Below, one piece after another: positions 7,690-16,696 of a DNA stretch of 64,000 bases. Source of the stretch: an uncultured Phycisphaerae bacterium (GTDB lineage Bacteria; Planctomycetota; Phycisphaerae; Sedimentisphaerales; Anaerohalosphaeraceae); assembly GCA_937949545.1 (NCBI GenBank), contig CALEDR010000001.1, positions 93,672 through 157,671 on the forward strand, written 5' to 3'. Every line of letters starts with the position of its first letter. The stretch's first letter is position 1. The translations under genes and the position numbers were made by a program. Below the pieces are notes generated by a model that was given only the letters and a program-made list of their open reading frames with translations, searched no databases and was not told the DNA's origin.

Positions 7690-10600
7690 TTACAGGTCCG
7701 GCAATTCAACGTAGTCATATCGAATCCCGCCCCAGCTGCGAATAATCTGGATAGTGTTTGTCCCAGCGGCAAGAGAAACCGGTATCGGCCCGAAAAGTGT
7801 CCATTGACCATCTGGTGTATTGCCGAATTGGAAAAACTGATTAGGCCCATTGTTGACCTTCAGATAATCCCCTCGTCCGCTGTAGCAGCAGACGCCTTGT
7901 GAACGAACATAGAGGTTGTATATCCCTGCGGCAGGGGCCTGAACCGTCCAGATAATTCGCGGTGTGCCGCTCCAGTCTATCAGGCAATACCGTCCGCCGC
8001 CGGCCGTGGGGTCATTGTAAACCCCGCTGCTGCCTCCAACCAGCTGCGATAGGTCGGCATCCTCCGCTTCAAACCGCCTTGGATAGGAAAGCACCTCCAC
8101 GCTCACATCAGCGCTGTTCGATTGGTTTATGGCAATTGTCACTGTAAGGGTTAGCAGATACGTGCCGATATTTGAAAAAGAAAATGACGGATTCGGCTCG
8201 CGGGGGTTGGAGCAGATGTCTTCAATTTGCGGAATCGGCTGGGCCGGCCCTGTGTACTGAAGCGTCCATTCAAACGTTAGCGGTCCCACGGCCCGAACCG
8301 TCGGGTTCATCTGGACGGCAGGGGTTGTACTTCCCTGCAGGACCAAAGTTCGGTTTTGACCAGCTGAAAGTACCAGAGGAGGATTCTGATAATTCTTCAC
8401 AAGCATCCACTGTCCGGCCAACCAGGCAAAGTCCTTTTCATCGACGCGTCTATCCCTCGTCCAGTCGCAGGCGAGATTGCCGCCCGTTTGAAGCCATTCT
8501 CCGGCAAGGGCGGCCAGATTGTCTAAATCCATCACCTCGGTAATTTTCACGGCGACATCTCGTTCAAACATCGGAATCGGGCTCTGCAGGATGCCGCCGG
8601 ATGAATAAGCGCAGGTTCCATAAGCCGCTCCGCCCGGCGCGCGGGTCAGGTAATAATCCAGATTGTACCAGCCGTCATCCAGTCCCCGAACCGTCAGCGT
8701 CTGCCCCTCAATCCATCCGTGAGCGGTTCGTCCCTCCTGGCTGTCGATGTCATAAATCCAAATCAAGGCCCGTCGTTGCTCGGCAAGCCCCAGTGTATCC
8801 ACATAGGAAACTGTGTTCGGCCGAAACTCATACCGCCGTATCTCAATCCAGTCCGGCCCGGAGTTCACAATCCGAACGATATGACTTCCTGCCGAAATCG
8901 GAACGGAAATCTGATAATGGCTTCCGCCAGCCGGCTGCGGTTGTGAATAGACGATATTTCCGTCGATTGTAATCTGAACGGAGGCCCCGGCCCCGGACAC
9001 ACTTTTAACAAAGAGCACCAATTGTCCCGCCTCCGGCATATCCACGTGGAAGTAAGGATTGGATTTTTTGCTGCTCCAGGGCGCATGCAGATAAACGGAT
9101 AAAAAGGCCTGTCCAGTAAAACCGTCGTCTCTCTGATAGCAATGCAGTCCCTCGATCGGCACATCCTCGAAACCATCCATGAGCGGTTCAGCGGCGATGA
9201 CTTCATGGCCTCCGACAGCCCGAGGCAGGGGGGCCAATGCGGCCAAATCCTCTCCTTGGGCGAAAAGACTCAGCGGGAGAAAATCCTCGCTCCAGCCGTA
9301 GGGGTCAATCCGATCCCACCACCACGGGTGAGCACTTTGACCAAGAAAAAAGCCCGCCCAGATGCCGTTGCGAATCAAAAGGCGGTCGTCGTCCATATTC
9401 TCTGAAATATTGCCGAACTCCCCGACCAGCACCGGCTTATGAAATCGTTCCCAAAGAGCCGGTATCATTTTCCTGGCCGTGTCAATCGTGGGGCTTTCGT
9501 AAAAGTGCTCCTGCACAATATCAATTTCGTTTAACTCATACAGCGAGGACGACAGCTGATAGTAATCACTCGTGGTTACCGGATGCCGATGCGGATCGAT
9601 GCTTTTGATATAAGCGGCCATCTGCTGATGCCATTGTCGGACTTCTTCACGATACGCAGCCGTCCACCAGTTTCGTGCATCCGAGCCGGTGTACTGGACC
9701 TCATTCCATAATTCCCACGCAAAAATCGCCGGCGAGTATCCCCAGCGCGCGACAATATACCGGTATTTATTTTTAGTAAGACGAATAGCCTGTGGGTGTG
9801 TAAAGAACTGTTCCGGAGCCGACAAAAATCCGCCCTCAGATGCATATATCTGGTTATACGGGTTTTCGTTCCAGTTTGGATTTACACGTGTGCTGAAGGC
9901 TCCGTGATACTGCAGGGTCAGCTGAACGGCGATACCGTTTTGCTCGGCGGTCTCGATGACGCTGTCCAGACGCTGCGCCGTCTGCAGGCTCAGCCGCCCC
10001 ACACCCCCAAAATACGGATGTCCCCGCCATTCGAGAATCAGTCCGCCGTCTCCGCTCCACGGGCACATCCAGATCCGCGCCCAGTTTTCGCCGACGCTGT
10101 TCATTTGTTCAAAATAGTGCTGAAAGCCGGCCAGACCCGCCCAGCCGCTGCCGGTCCAGGCGATATTTCGCCCGATATGGATTCGCGGCTGACCGTTATC
10201 ATAACGGAAGGTCCGACCGTCGGTATGAATCCGGATAAATCCTTTGTCTTGCCCAGGAACACACACAAAATGTCCGCCGGTATAGAGCAGTTGAATCCCT
10301 GATGCATCCTTCAGATAAATCGAATACGTATGAGGACCGACCTGGATAGGGGAAAAACGGAATCTCCACTGTTCCGGTCCCGGATTGGAGTAGGTTTCCG
10401 GATTCGAACCGATCACTTGATATTGGCGGTAATAAAAAGCGGGTACATACAGTGCGGTTGAATCCGGACAGGTCATCTCCGCCCAGATTTCCACAATGTC
10501 GGCATCAAATGGGTTGCTGTAGGATGTATCGAGGGTGAAGACGGCTTCGTATTTTTTGTACTGTTCAATCGTGTCGGCATTCTGGGAAAAGGCGGTCAGC

Positions 10601-10704
10601 ACGACGGCCGATGCATCGCAGCAGAACAAGACGAACACGCAGATGATTAGTCCGCACAGAGGTGGATAGCCGGTTTGGTCTCTCTGATCTCGGCGGCTTT
10701 TCAT
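7690..10704 (-). CDS. Secreted multi-domain glycoside hydrolase (DUF5060 + GH5-like) with dockerin-like repeat and CBM
   Basis: 1004 residues from ATG 10704, which has GAGGAG 8 bases upstream; the GTG two codons earlier has none. In order: a signal peptide (hydrophobic stretch GLIICVFVLFCC, about 18-30); a DUF5060-like beta domain (about 35-145); a GH5-like barrel (about 155-480) with acid/base Glu335 in WELWNEVQY and nucleophile Glu429 in VLVGEFGN; a carbohydrate-binding-like region (about 510-650); a dockerin-like Ca repeat (CDWTRDRRVDEKDFAWLAGQ, near 750); a PKD-like domain; and a terminal CBM6/35-like domain (FEAEDA... RYDYVELPDL). It probably cleaves a plant or algal polysaccharide outside the cell. 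The exact substrate is not readable. It stands alone, with no transporter or SusD-type partner. Confidence 0.85.
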   Translation of the reverse strand: MKSRRDQRDQTGYPPLCGLIICVFVLFCCDASAVVLTAFSQNADTIEQYKKYEAVFTLDTSYSNPFDADIVEIWAEMTCPDSTALYVPAFYYRQYQVIGSNPETYSNPGPEQWRFRFSPIQVGPHTYSIYLKDASGIQLLYTGGHFVCVPGQDKGFIRIHTDGRTFRYDNGQPRIHIGRNIAWTGSGWAGLAGFQHYFEQMNSVGENWARIWMCPWSGDGGLILEWRGHPYFGGVGRLSLQTAQRLDSVIETAEQNGIAVQLTLQYHGAFSTRVNPNWNENPYNQIYASEGGFLSAPEQFFTHPQAIRLTKNKYRYIVARWGYSPAIFAWELWNEVQYTGSDARNWWTAAYREEVRQWHQQMAAYIKSIDPHRHPVTTSDYYQLSSSLYELNEIDIVQEHFYESPTIDTARKMIPALWERFHKPVLVGEFGNISENMDDDRLLIRNGIWAGFFLGQSAHPWWWDRIDPYGWSEDFLPLSLFAQGEDLAALAPLPRAVGGHEVIAAEPLMDGFEDVPIEGLHCYQRDDGFTGQAFLSVYLHAPWSSKKSNPYFHVDMPEAGQLVLFVKSVSGAGASVQITIDGNIVYSQPQPAGGSHYQISVPISAGSHIVRIVNSGPDWIEIRRYEFRPNTVSYVDTLGLAEQRRALIWIYDIDSQEGRTAHGWIEGQTLTVRGLDDGWYNLDYYLTRAPGGAAYGTCAYSSGGILQSPIPMFERDVAVKITEVMDLDNLAALAGEWLQTGGNLACDWTRDRRVDEKDFAWLAGQWMLVKNYQNPPLVLSAGQNRTLVLQGSTTPAVQMNPTVRAVGPLTFEWTLQYTGPAQPIPQIEDICSNPREPNPSFSFSNIGTYLLTLTVTIAINQSNSADVSVEVLSYPRRFEAEDADLSQLVGGSSGVYNDPTAGGGRYCLIDWSGTPRIIWTVQAPAAGIYNLYVRSQGVCCYSGRGDYLKVNNGPNQFFQFGNTPDGQWTLFGPIPVSLAAGTNTIQIIRSWGGIRYDYVELPDL

Positions 10705-10717
10705 GGACACTCTCCTC

Positions 10718-10729
10718 GAACAGCTGTTC
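10718..10729. promoter_or_regulatory. Perfect palindrome GAACAGCTGTTC upstream of the glycoside hydrolase
   Basis: A 12-base perfect palindrome of GAAC-N4-GTTC form, 13 bases before the hydrolase start. The outer half-sites match the core of Gram-positive LexA boxes, but the context is not an SOS gene. It may be an operator or chance. Confidence 0.3.
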
Positions 10730-10781
10730 TTTAATGAATTAGACCAGAAAAGCCACTGTTTTTCAAGAGCAAAACGGTCTG

Positions 10782-11861
10782 TTATTGCTGGATTTCCACT
10801 TTGACTTCGTCAGCTTCTCGGGCGGCTTTTTCGATTTGAGCCTTGGCCGACAATCGCTCCGGAATGTGAGGTTTGAGCTCCTGAGCGTTCAGACAGTGTT
10901 CGCCGATGGAACGAAGTTTCCGGTAACGGGCTTCAAGCAGTTCATCGATGCTTTTGCGTTTTAACTGATTGAGTGTCCGCACAAGATACTGTTCGACGTT
11001 GTAAAGCGTGTCATGCAGATTTCGATGCGCCCCCCCCAGCGGTTCCGGGATTACTGCATCGATTACCCCCAGTTTAATCAGTTCTTTGGCTGTCAGTTTC
11101 AATGCATCAGCCGCCTGCGGCGCCTGGGTGCCGTCGTGCCAAAGAATCGCCGCACAGCCCTCCGGCGAAATCACCGAGTAATAAGCATATTCGAGCATAG
11201 CCAGCCGGTCGCCTACCCCGATGCCTAATGCACCGCCTGAGCCGCCTTCGCCGATAACCACACAGACAATCGGGACCCGCAGCCGCGACATTTCCATTAG
11301 GTTGACGGCGATGGCCTGGGCCTGGCCCCGTTCTTCGGCCCCCACCCCCGGATAGGCCCCGGGTGTATCAATCAGAGTCACAATCGGCAGGCCGAATTTC
11401 TCGGCAAACTTCATTTTCCGCAGCGCCTTGCGGTATCCTTCCGGGTTCGGACAGCCGAAGTTGCAGACGATTTTTTCCTTGATTTCCCGTCCTTTGTTCT
11501 GCCCGACAATCATCACCTTGTGCCGGCCGATCTGGCCCAATGCTGTAACGATTGCCTTATCATCCCCAAAGCAGCGGTCCCCATGAAGGGTCCGCACGTC
11601 CTTGAACATCATGCTCAGATAATCCCCTAAAAGCGGACGGCGCGGGTGTCGAGCCACCTGAACTGTCTGCCACGGGGTTAAATTGCTGTAAATCTTCTGG
11701 AGCAGCTCCGTTTGCTGGACCTGAAGCTGGCGGATTTTGATGGCATGTTTGCCCTGGAGGGAATCTTCGCTTTCTAACTGGGCTATTTGCTGGTCAATCT
11801 TAGCTACTTCTTCCTCAAACGGAAGATAGGGAACTGACTGGCTGCTGTTTGCATGGCTCAT
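10782..11861 (-). CDS. accA: Acetyl-CoA carboxylase carboxyltransferase subunit alpha
   Basis: 359 residues. The N-terminal helical hairpin (FEEEVAKIDQQIAQLESED) and carboxyltransferase core are clear: HGDRCFGDDKAIVTALG, TLIDTPGAYPGVGAEERGQA, GEGGSGGALGIGVGDR and SPEGCAAILWHDG. Together with AccD it transfers carboxyl from biotin to acetyl-CoA to form malonyl-CoA, feeding the fab cluster at 50-55 kb. Other acc genes are not in the window. It is slightly longer than the E. coli protein (319) through a charged C-terminal tail. It points away from tyrA, sharing a 207-base divergent region. Confidence 0.96.
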   Translation of the reverse strand: MSHANSSQSVPYLPFEEEVAKIDQQIAQLESEDSLQGKHAIKIRQLQVQQTELLQKIYSNLTPWQTVQVARHPRRPLLGDYLSMMFKDVRTLHGDRCFGDDKAIVTALGQIGRHKVMIVGQNKGREIKEKIVCNFGCPNPEGYRKALRKMKFAEKFGLPIVTLIDTPGAYPGVGAEERGQAQAIAVNLMEMSRLRVPIVCVVIGEGGSGGALGIGVGDRLAMLEYAYYSVISPEGCAAILWHDGTQAPQAADALKLTAKELIKLGVIDAVIPEPLGGAHRNLHDTLYNVEQYLVRTLNQLKRKSIDELLEARYRKLRSIGEHCLNAQELKPHIPERLSAKAQIEKAAREADEVKVEIQQ

Positions 11862-11994
11862 CGTTTAGAGGTTTCCTATAAACAAAAAAACTCTGAACAC
11901 CTTTCAATGATTCAGAACTGTATTTTCGCTTTTTTTTGTCCTGAAATATAGGTTGTTATGATACCAATTTCTTGGTCTAAGAGAAAGAAAAAAA

Positions 11995-12023
11995 TTGACT
12001 TTCGGAAGCACCGGCGGTACTTT
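11995..12023 (+). promoter_or_regulatory. Candidate promoter of the tyrA-lgt operon
   Basis: TTGACT (11995-12000), a 17-base spacer and TACTTT (12018-12023), about 45 bases before tyrA. The -35 matches 5 of 6, the -10 only 3 of 6. No clear Shine-Dalgarno follows. Confidence 0.45.
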
Positions 12024-12068
12024 CTTAAAACATTACAACTCTCCAATATTTGCTGTAACTAATTTTCA

Positions 12069-12941
12069 ATGAAAGAGTTAAAGAAAATCAGCATTGTCGG
12101 AATGGGTCTGTTGGGGGCCAGCATCAGTCTGGCGGCCCTGCGGGCTTTTCCGTCGGTTCTGATCTGTGGGTTCAGCCATCGCAAACAGACCCGACAAAAG
12201 GCCCGACGGCTCCAGGTTGCCGGAGAAATTGCCGACTCTCTTGAGGAATGTGTTCAAGACGCAGATGTGGTTATCTTTGCTACGCCAATAAGGACATTTC
12301 CGATGTTGTTTAATCTGATATGTCCTTTGGTAAAATCCTCCTGCGTCATTACCGATGTCGGTTCAACTAAACTGATGGCTCACCGTTGGGCCCGAGAGAT
12401 TTTCAATTCCAAAATTGCGTACGTAGGTTCACATCCTATTGCCGGTTCAGAAAAAAGAGGGGTGGATTTTGCACGGGATGATTTGCTGGCTGGGGCCAAC
12501 TGTATTCTCACGAAAACCCCATCTACTAGCCCGTCGGCTTTGGGGCTGTTAAAGAAGTTTTGGGAACGTCTGGGCTGTCGGGTCCTTGTTATGACGCCTC
12601 AGCGTCACGACCGCATTTTCGGACACATCAGCCATCTGCCGCATATTGCCGCCGCGGCCCTCGTGAATGCGAACAGCGCCGATATCCTGCCTTTTGCCGG
12701 CAAGGGCTTTCTGGATACCTCTCGTGTGGCCTCCGGTCCGGCTAATATCTGGACGGATATCCTTCTGACCAACCCGCGCAACTGCATCCAGGGGATTGAC
12801 CGTCTGATAGCGGAATTGAAAAAAATTCGAACGGCCATCTCGCAGCAGGATGAGCGAAAAATCGAATTTCTGCTCGAAAAAGCCCGAACCAAACGGGAAA
12901 AAATGATTGCCGCCAAACTCAAACAGAAAGAACTCTTTTAA
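12069..12941 (+). CDS. tyrA: Prephenate dehydrogenase
   Basis: 290 residues. The NAD(P)-binding fold begins ISIVGMGLLGASISLAAL (GxGxxG). The active-site signature is VGSHPIAGSEKRGVDFA, and the helical C-terminal half includes the His of HISHLPHIAAAAL. It oxidatively decarboxylates prephenate (or arogenate) to the tyrosine precursor. It has no ACT or chorismate mutase domain, so is a stand-alone TyrA. It is the first gene of a plus-strand run in which all later genes are within 40 bases or overlap. Confidence 0.92.
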   Translation: MKELKKISIVGMGLLGASISLAALRAFPSVLICGFSHRKQTRQKARRLQVAGEIADSLEECVQDADVVIFATPIRTFPMLFNLICPLVKSSCVITDVGSTKLMAHRWAREIFNSKIAYVGSHPIAGSEKRGVDFARDDLLAGANCILTKTPSTSPSALGLLKKFWERLGCRVLVMTPQRHDRIFGHISHLPHIAAAALVNANSADILPFAGKGFLDTSRVASGPANIWTDILLTNPRNCIQGIDRLIAELKKIRTAISQQDERKIEFLLEKARTKREKMIAAKLKQKELF

Positions 12942-12967
12942 TCCTCTTACGGAGTTTTAAGCCAGCC

Positions 12968-15862
12968 ATGACTGTCAAACTGTGGCGTTTTGAAGTTTCC
13001 AGCAGACCGGGGTTTCGCGATGTGCATGGACAGGCCGTCTTGGCGGACATCCGTGAATGCGGTGTTTCGTCCGTTCAGGAAGTCATCTTTGCCAAAGTGT
13101 ATCTGATCGAAGCGGATTTTGATGAGGCGTTTGCCCGGCGGGTCGGTCAGGAACTCCTTTGCGACCCGGTCTGTCAGGAATTTTTAATCGGGCGCAGCAC
13201 AGTGCCGGCCGGACCGATGCCGGCCTGTATTCTGGAAGTGCATCTGAAAAGCGGCGTAACTGACCCGGTGGCGGAGTCTGTTTTGTCAGCCCTCCGGGAT
13301 ATGGGGGTCCGGACGGTTGAGCATGTTCGAACGGCTCGCAAGTATATTCTGCTCGGAGCGCTGACCGAAAAAGACCGTGACCGGATTATCCGCCGTGTTC
13401 TGGCCAACGACTGCATCGAGGAGGTTGTCATCGGCTCTGATGCCGAACCCCCCAGTCCTCATACGCGGCCTTACGAACTCCGCCTGATTGAACTGCCGAT
13501 TCGCAACCTGGATGAAGAGGGGCTCGTTCGCCTCAGCCGCGAGCGCGATTTGTTCCTCAATCTTCGGGAAATGCAGACCATTCAGGAGTACTACCGGCGT
13601 ATCGGACGGGAGCCGACGGATATCGAGCTGGAAACGCTTGCACAGACGTGGAGCGAGCACTGCGTTCACAAAACGCTCAAAAGCAGCGTGGAGTTTGAAT
13701 GCGACGGACAGGTGTTTCACTTCAGCAATCTCCTCAAAGAGACGGTTTTTAAGGCCACGCAGGAATTGGGCAAACCCTGGTGCATTTCGGTGTTTTCGGA
13801 CAATGCCGGCGTGATCGAATTTGATGAGGAGACAGCGGTCTGCTTTAAGGTCGAAACCCATAATCATCCCTCCGCCCTGGACCCGTACGGCGGAGCGGCC
13901 ACCGGCATCGGCGGCGTCATCCGGGACCCGATGGGCACCGGCCTTGGAGCCAAACCCATCGCCAATACGGATGTTTTCTGCTTCGGCCTGCCGAATACAC
14001 CCCATGACCGGGTTCCCAAAGGGGTGCTGCATCCCCGGCGGGTTCTGAAAGGTGTCGTTGCCGGTGTGCGGGACTATGGGAACCGAATGGGGATACCGAC
14101 GGTCAACGGGGCGGTTTATTTTGACAATCGATACATCGCAAATCCGCTGGTTTTCTGCGGCAATGTCGGTCTGATTCCCCGGGACAAATGCTTCAAACAT
14201 CCGCAAACCGGCCATTTGATTGTGGTCGTCGGTGGACGCACCGGACGCGACGGCATCCACGGCGCTACCTTCTCCAGCGGGGAAATGACCCACCAGCACG
14301 AGGAGATTTTCTCGCACGCCGTGCAGATTGGAAACGCCATCACAGAAAAGAAGATGCTTGACACCCTCCTGCAAGCTCGGGATGCCGGTTTGTATGAAGC
14401 CATTACGGACTGCGGAGCAGGGGGGCTCAGCAGCGCCGTCGGCGAAATGGGAGCCGAGTTGGGAGCAGAGGTGGACCTCGAAAAAGTCCCTCTCAAATAT
14501 CAGGGACTCAGCTATACGGAAATCTGGATCAGCGAGGCCCAGGAGCGGATGGTTATCGCCGTCAAGCCCGAAAATCTGGAGGCGATTCTGAAGCTCTTTG
14601 CTGCCGAAGATGTCGAGGCTACCGTTATAGGCCGATTTACCGATGATAAAAAACTTACACTCCGGTACAACGGCGTTCAGGTCGGTCAGCTGGAAATGAA
14701 TTTTCTTCACGAAGGCATCTGCAAATACAGTCGAAAGGCCGTCTGGCGGACACCGTGCCTGCCGGAACCTCACTTTCCGTCCAAAGAATCCTACACCGAA
14801 GACCTGCTGGCGATTTTGTCCTCCTATAATGTCGCCAGCAAGGAATGGATTATCCGCCAGTATGACCACGAAGTGCAGGGCGGCAGCGTGATCAAGCCCC
14901 TGATGGGAGCCGCCAACGACGGCCCGTCGGATGCGGCGGTCATTCGTCCCAAATACTATTCCAACCGCGGGATTGCGATCGCCTGCGGGATGAATCCGTG
15001 CTACGGTGATTTAGACCCGTATCAGATGGCTCTTTCCGGCATCGATGAGGCCGTCCGCAATCTGATTTGCGTCGGCGCCCGGTTTGACCGGATCGCTCTT
15101 TTGGATAATTTCTGCTGGGGAGACTGTTCCCGTCCGCAGACGTTCGGCTCGCTGGTGCGGGCTGCTCAGGCCTGTTATGACGGGGCCAAGGCCTTCGAAG
15201 CTCCCTTTATTTCCGGCAAAGATTCGCTGAACAACGAATTTGTCTGCGAAGACGGCACACGGATTATCATTCCGCCGACCCTGCTGATCAGTGCCGTCGG
15301 AATTGTTGAGGATATTCGCAAATGCGTTACGATGGACCTGAAAGAGCCCGGCAATTTTCTCTTTCTTGTGGGGTTGACCCGCAAAGAATTGGGCGGTTCT
15401 CATCTGAGCCGTCTGTATGGTCAGACTGGCGGAACGGTGCCGACCGTTGATCTCCATCTGGCTCCTCAAATTGCTCAGCGGCTTTCGGAGGCGATTGCCG
15501 ACGGTCTGGTGCGCAGCTGCCACGACTGTTCGGAGGGAGGGCTGGCTGCGGCCCTGGCGGAGATGGCGTTTGCCGGCGGACTGGGCATTCAGGCGGATTT
15601 GCGAGGACTGCCGGTTTCGCAGGACTGCCAAACAGCCGCCGAGCAGCTCTTCAGCGAATCCAATTCGCGGTATCTGGTGGAAGTAACGCCCGCCTGTTAT
15701 CATGCCTTTGCCAAACGGATGCTGAATCTTCCGTTTGGGCAAATCGGCGAGGTGGTGGAACAGCCGCGGCTGCAGATTCGGGATGCCCATCAGCGGCTTG
15801 TGATTGATGCCGACCTGGATGCGCTCAAAGCGGCTTGGAAGACCCCTCTTTCCCTCGGGTGA
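12968..15862 (+). CDS. purL: Phosphoribosylformylglycinamidine synthase: two PurS domains fused to PurL
   Basis: 964 residues. Residues 1-76 and about 80-160 are each like the ~80-residue PurS protein (LWRFEVSSRPGFRD... and CILEVHLKSGVTDPVAESV...). From about 165 on the protein is PurL: catalytic His in TWSEHCVHKTLKS, ETHNHPSALDPYGGAATG, the second half with GSVIKPLMGAANDGP and SGKDSLNNEF, and SCHDCSEGGLAAALAEM. It converts FGAR, ATP and glutamine-derived ammonia to FGAM. The glutaminase is the separate PurQ directly downstream. The tandem PurS fusion replaces a free purS gene, none of which is present. Confidence 0.95.
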   Translation: MTVKLWRFEVSSRPGFRDVHGQAVLADIRECGVSSVQEVIFAKVYLIEADFDEAFARRVGQELLCDPVCQEFLIGRSTVPAGPMPACILEVHLKSGVTDPVAESVLSALRDMGVRTVEHVRTARKYILLGALTEKDRDRIIRRVLANDCIEEVVIGSDAEPPSPHTRPYELRLIELPIRNLDEEGLVRLSRERDLFLNLREMQTIQEYYRRIGREPTDIELETLAQTWSEHCVHKTLKSSVEFECDGQVFHFSNLLKETVFKATQELGKPWCISVFSDNAGVIEFDEETAVCFKVETHNHPSALDPYGGAATGIGGVIRDPMGTGLGAKPIANTDVFCFGLPNTPHDRVPKGVLHPRRVLKGVVAGVRDYGNRMGIPTVNGAVYFDNRYIANPLVFCGNVGLIPRDKCFKHPQTGHLIVVVGGRTGRDGIHGATFSSGEMTHQHEEIFSHAVQIGNAITEKKMLDTLLQARDAGLYEAITDCGAGGLSSAVGEMGAELGAEVDLEKVPLKYQGLSYTEIWISEAQERMVIAVKPENLEAILKLFAAEDVEATVIGRFTDDKKLTLRYNGVQVGQLEMNFLHEGICKYSRKAVWRTPCLPEPHFPSKESYTEDLLAILSSYNVASKEWIIRQYDHEVQGGSVIKPLMGAANDGPSDAAVIRPKYYSNRGIAIACGMNPCYGDLDPYQMALSGIDEAVRNLICVGARFDRIALLDNFCWGDCSRPQTFGSLVRAAQACYDGAKAFEAPFISGKDSLNNEFVCEDGTRIIIPPTLLISAVGIVEDIRKCVTMDLKEPGNFLFLVGLTRKELGGSHLSRLYGQTGGTVPTVDLHLAPQIAQRLSEAIADGLVRSCHDCSEGGLAAALAEMAFAGGLGIQADLRGLPVSQDCQTAAEQLFSESNSRYLVEVTPACYHAFAKRMLNLPFGQIGEVVEQPRLQIRDAHQRLVIDADLDALKAAWKTPLSLG

Positions 15863-15888
15863 AATTTTTTGTGAGGATTGCATAGAGT

Positions 15889-16677
15889 ATGACGACTGTT
15901 CACGCTGTTGTGCTTCGAGCCGCCGGAATCAATTGTGATTTGGAAACCCAGCATGCGCTGGAACTGGCCGGCGCCGCTGTTCAGCGGATTCACATCAACC
16001 GGCTCAAGGAAAATCCGGCCCTGCTCGACGGATTTCAGATCCTGGTTTTGCCGGGCGGATTCAGCTACGGGGACGATGTCGCCGCCGGCAAAATCCTGGC
16101 CAACCAGATTCTTCATCATCTGCGGGATGCGATGAGAACCTTTCTGGAAAAGGGCAAACTGATTCTCGGAATCTGCAACGGTTTTCAGGTGCTGATTAAG
16201 ACCGGTCTTCTGCCGGGGTTCAACGGCAGCGGGCAGACCTCGTTTACCCTAACGGACAATGACAGCGGGCGGTTTGAAGACCGCTGGGTTTATCTGCAGC
16301 CCGGCACCAACCGCTGCGTTTTTCTGGACCCGGGCCGGCGAATCTACCTGCCCATTGCTCACGGCGAAGGCAAACTAGCTGCCAAAGACGCCGCGGCTCT
16401 GGAGCAGGTCCGGCAGGGGGGCTATGCCGCCTTTCGCTATGTGGATGCCGCCGGCAATCCGGGGCCGTTTCCCATCAATCCGAACGGGTCTGTCGATGAC
16501 ATCGCTGCACTGACGGATTCCACCGGACGCATCCTCGGCCTGATGCCCCATCCGGAGCGGTTTGTCCGCTGGACGCAGCATCCGCACTGGACGCGATTGA
16601 AAATCAATGAACAGGAACCGACGGACGGAATGATGATTTTTACCAACGCCGTCCGTTATATCCGTGAGCACTTTTAA
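15889..16677 (+). CDS. purQ: Phosphoribosylformylglycinamidine synthase, glutaminase subunit
   Basis: 262 residues, a class I glutamine amidotransferase supplying ammonia to PurL. Seen: VLRAAGINCDLETQHALELA, VLPGGFSYGDDVAAGKI, nucleophile Cys in LGICNGFQVLIKTG, and the His/Glu dyad in LMPHPERFVRW. It is longer than the B. subtilis type (~227) through inserts in the middle. It sits 26 bases after purL and 19 before dapL. Confidence 0.95.
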   Translation: MTTVHAVVLRAAGINCDLETQHALELAGAAVQRIHINRLKENPALLDGFQILVLPGGFSYGDDVAAGKILANQILHHLRDAMRTFLEKGKLILGICNGFQVLIKTGLLPGFNGSGQTSFTLTDNDSGRFEDRWVYLQPGTNRCVFLDPGRRIYLPIAHGEGKLAAKDAAALEQVRQGGYAAFRYVDAAGNPGPFPINPNGSVDDIAALTDSTGRILGLMPHPERFVRWTQHPHWTRLKINEQEPTDGMMIFTNAVRYIREHF

Positions 16678-16696
16678 AGAATGATTAGAGGCATCT

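Noticed and set aside
10718..10729. Calling GAACAGCTGTTC a LexA box
   Set aside because: It fits only the outer half-sites of the Gram-positive consensus, the gene behind it is not a DNA-damage gene, and no second copy was seen. Kept only as a palindrome.
13286..14869. 527-residue open frame opposite purL
   Set aside because: It is the antisense shadow of a well-matched purL; composition is that of a reversed GC-rich gene and no motif is seen.
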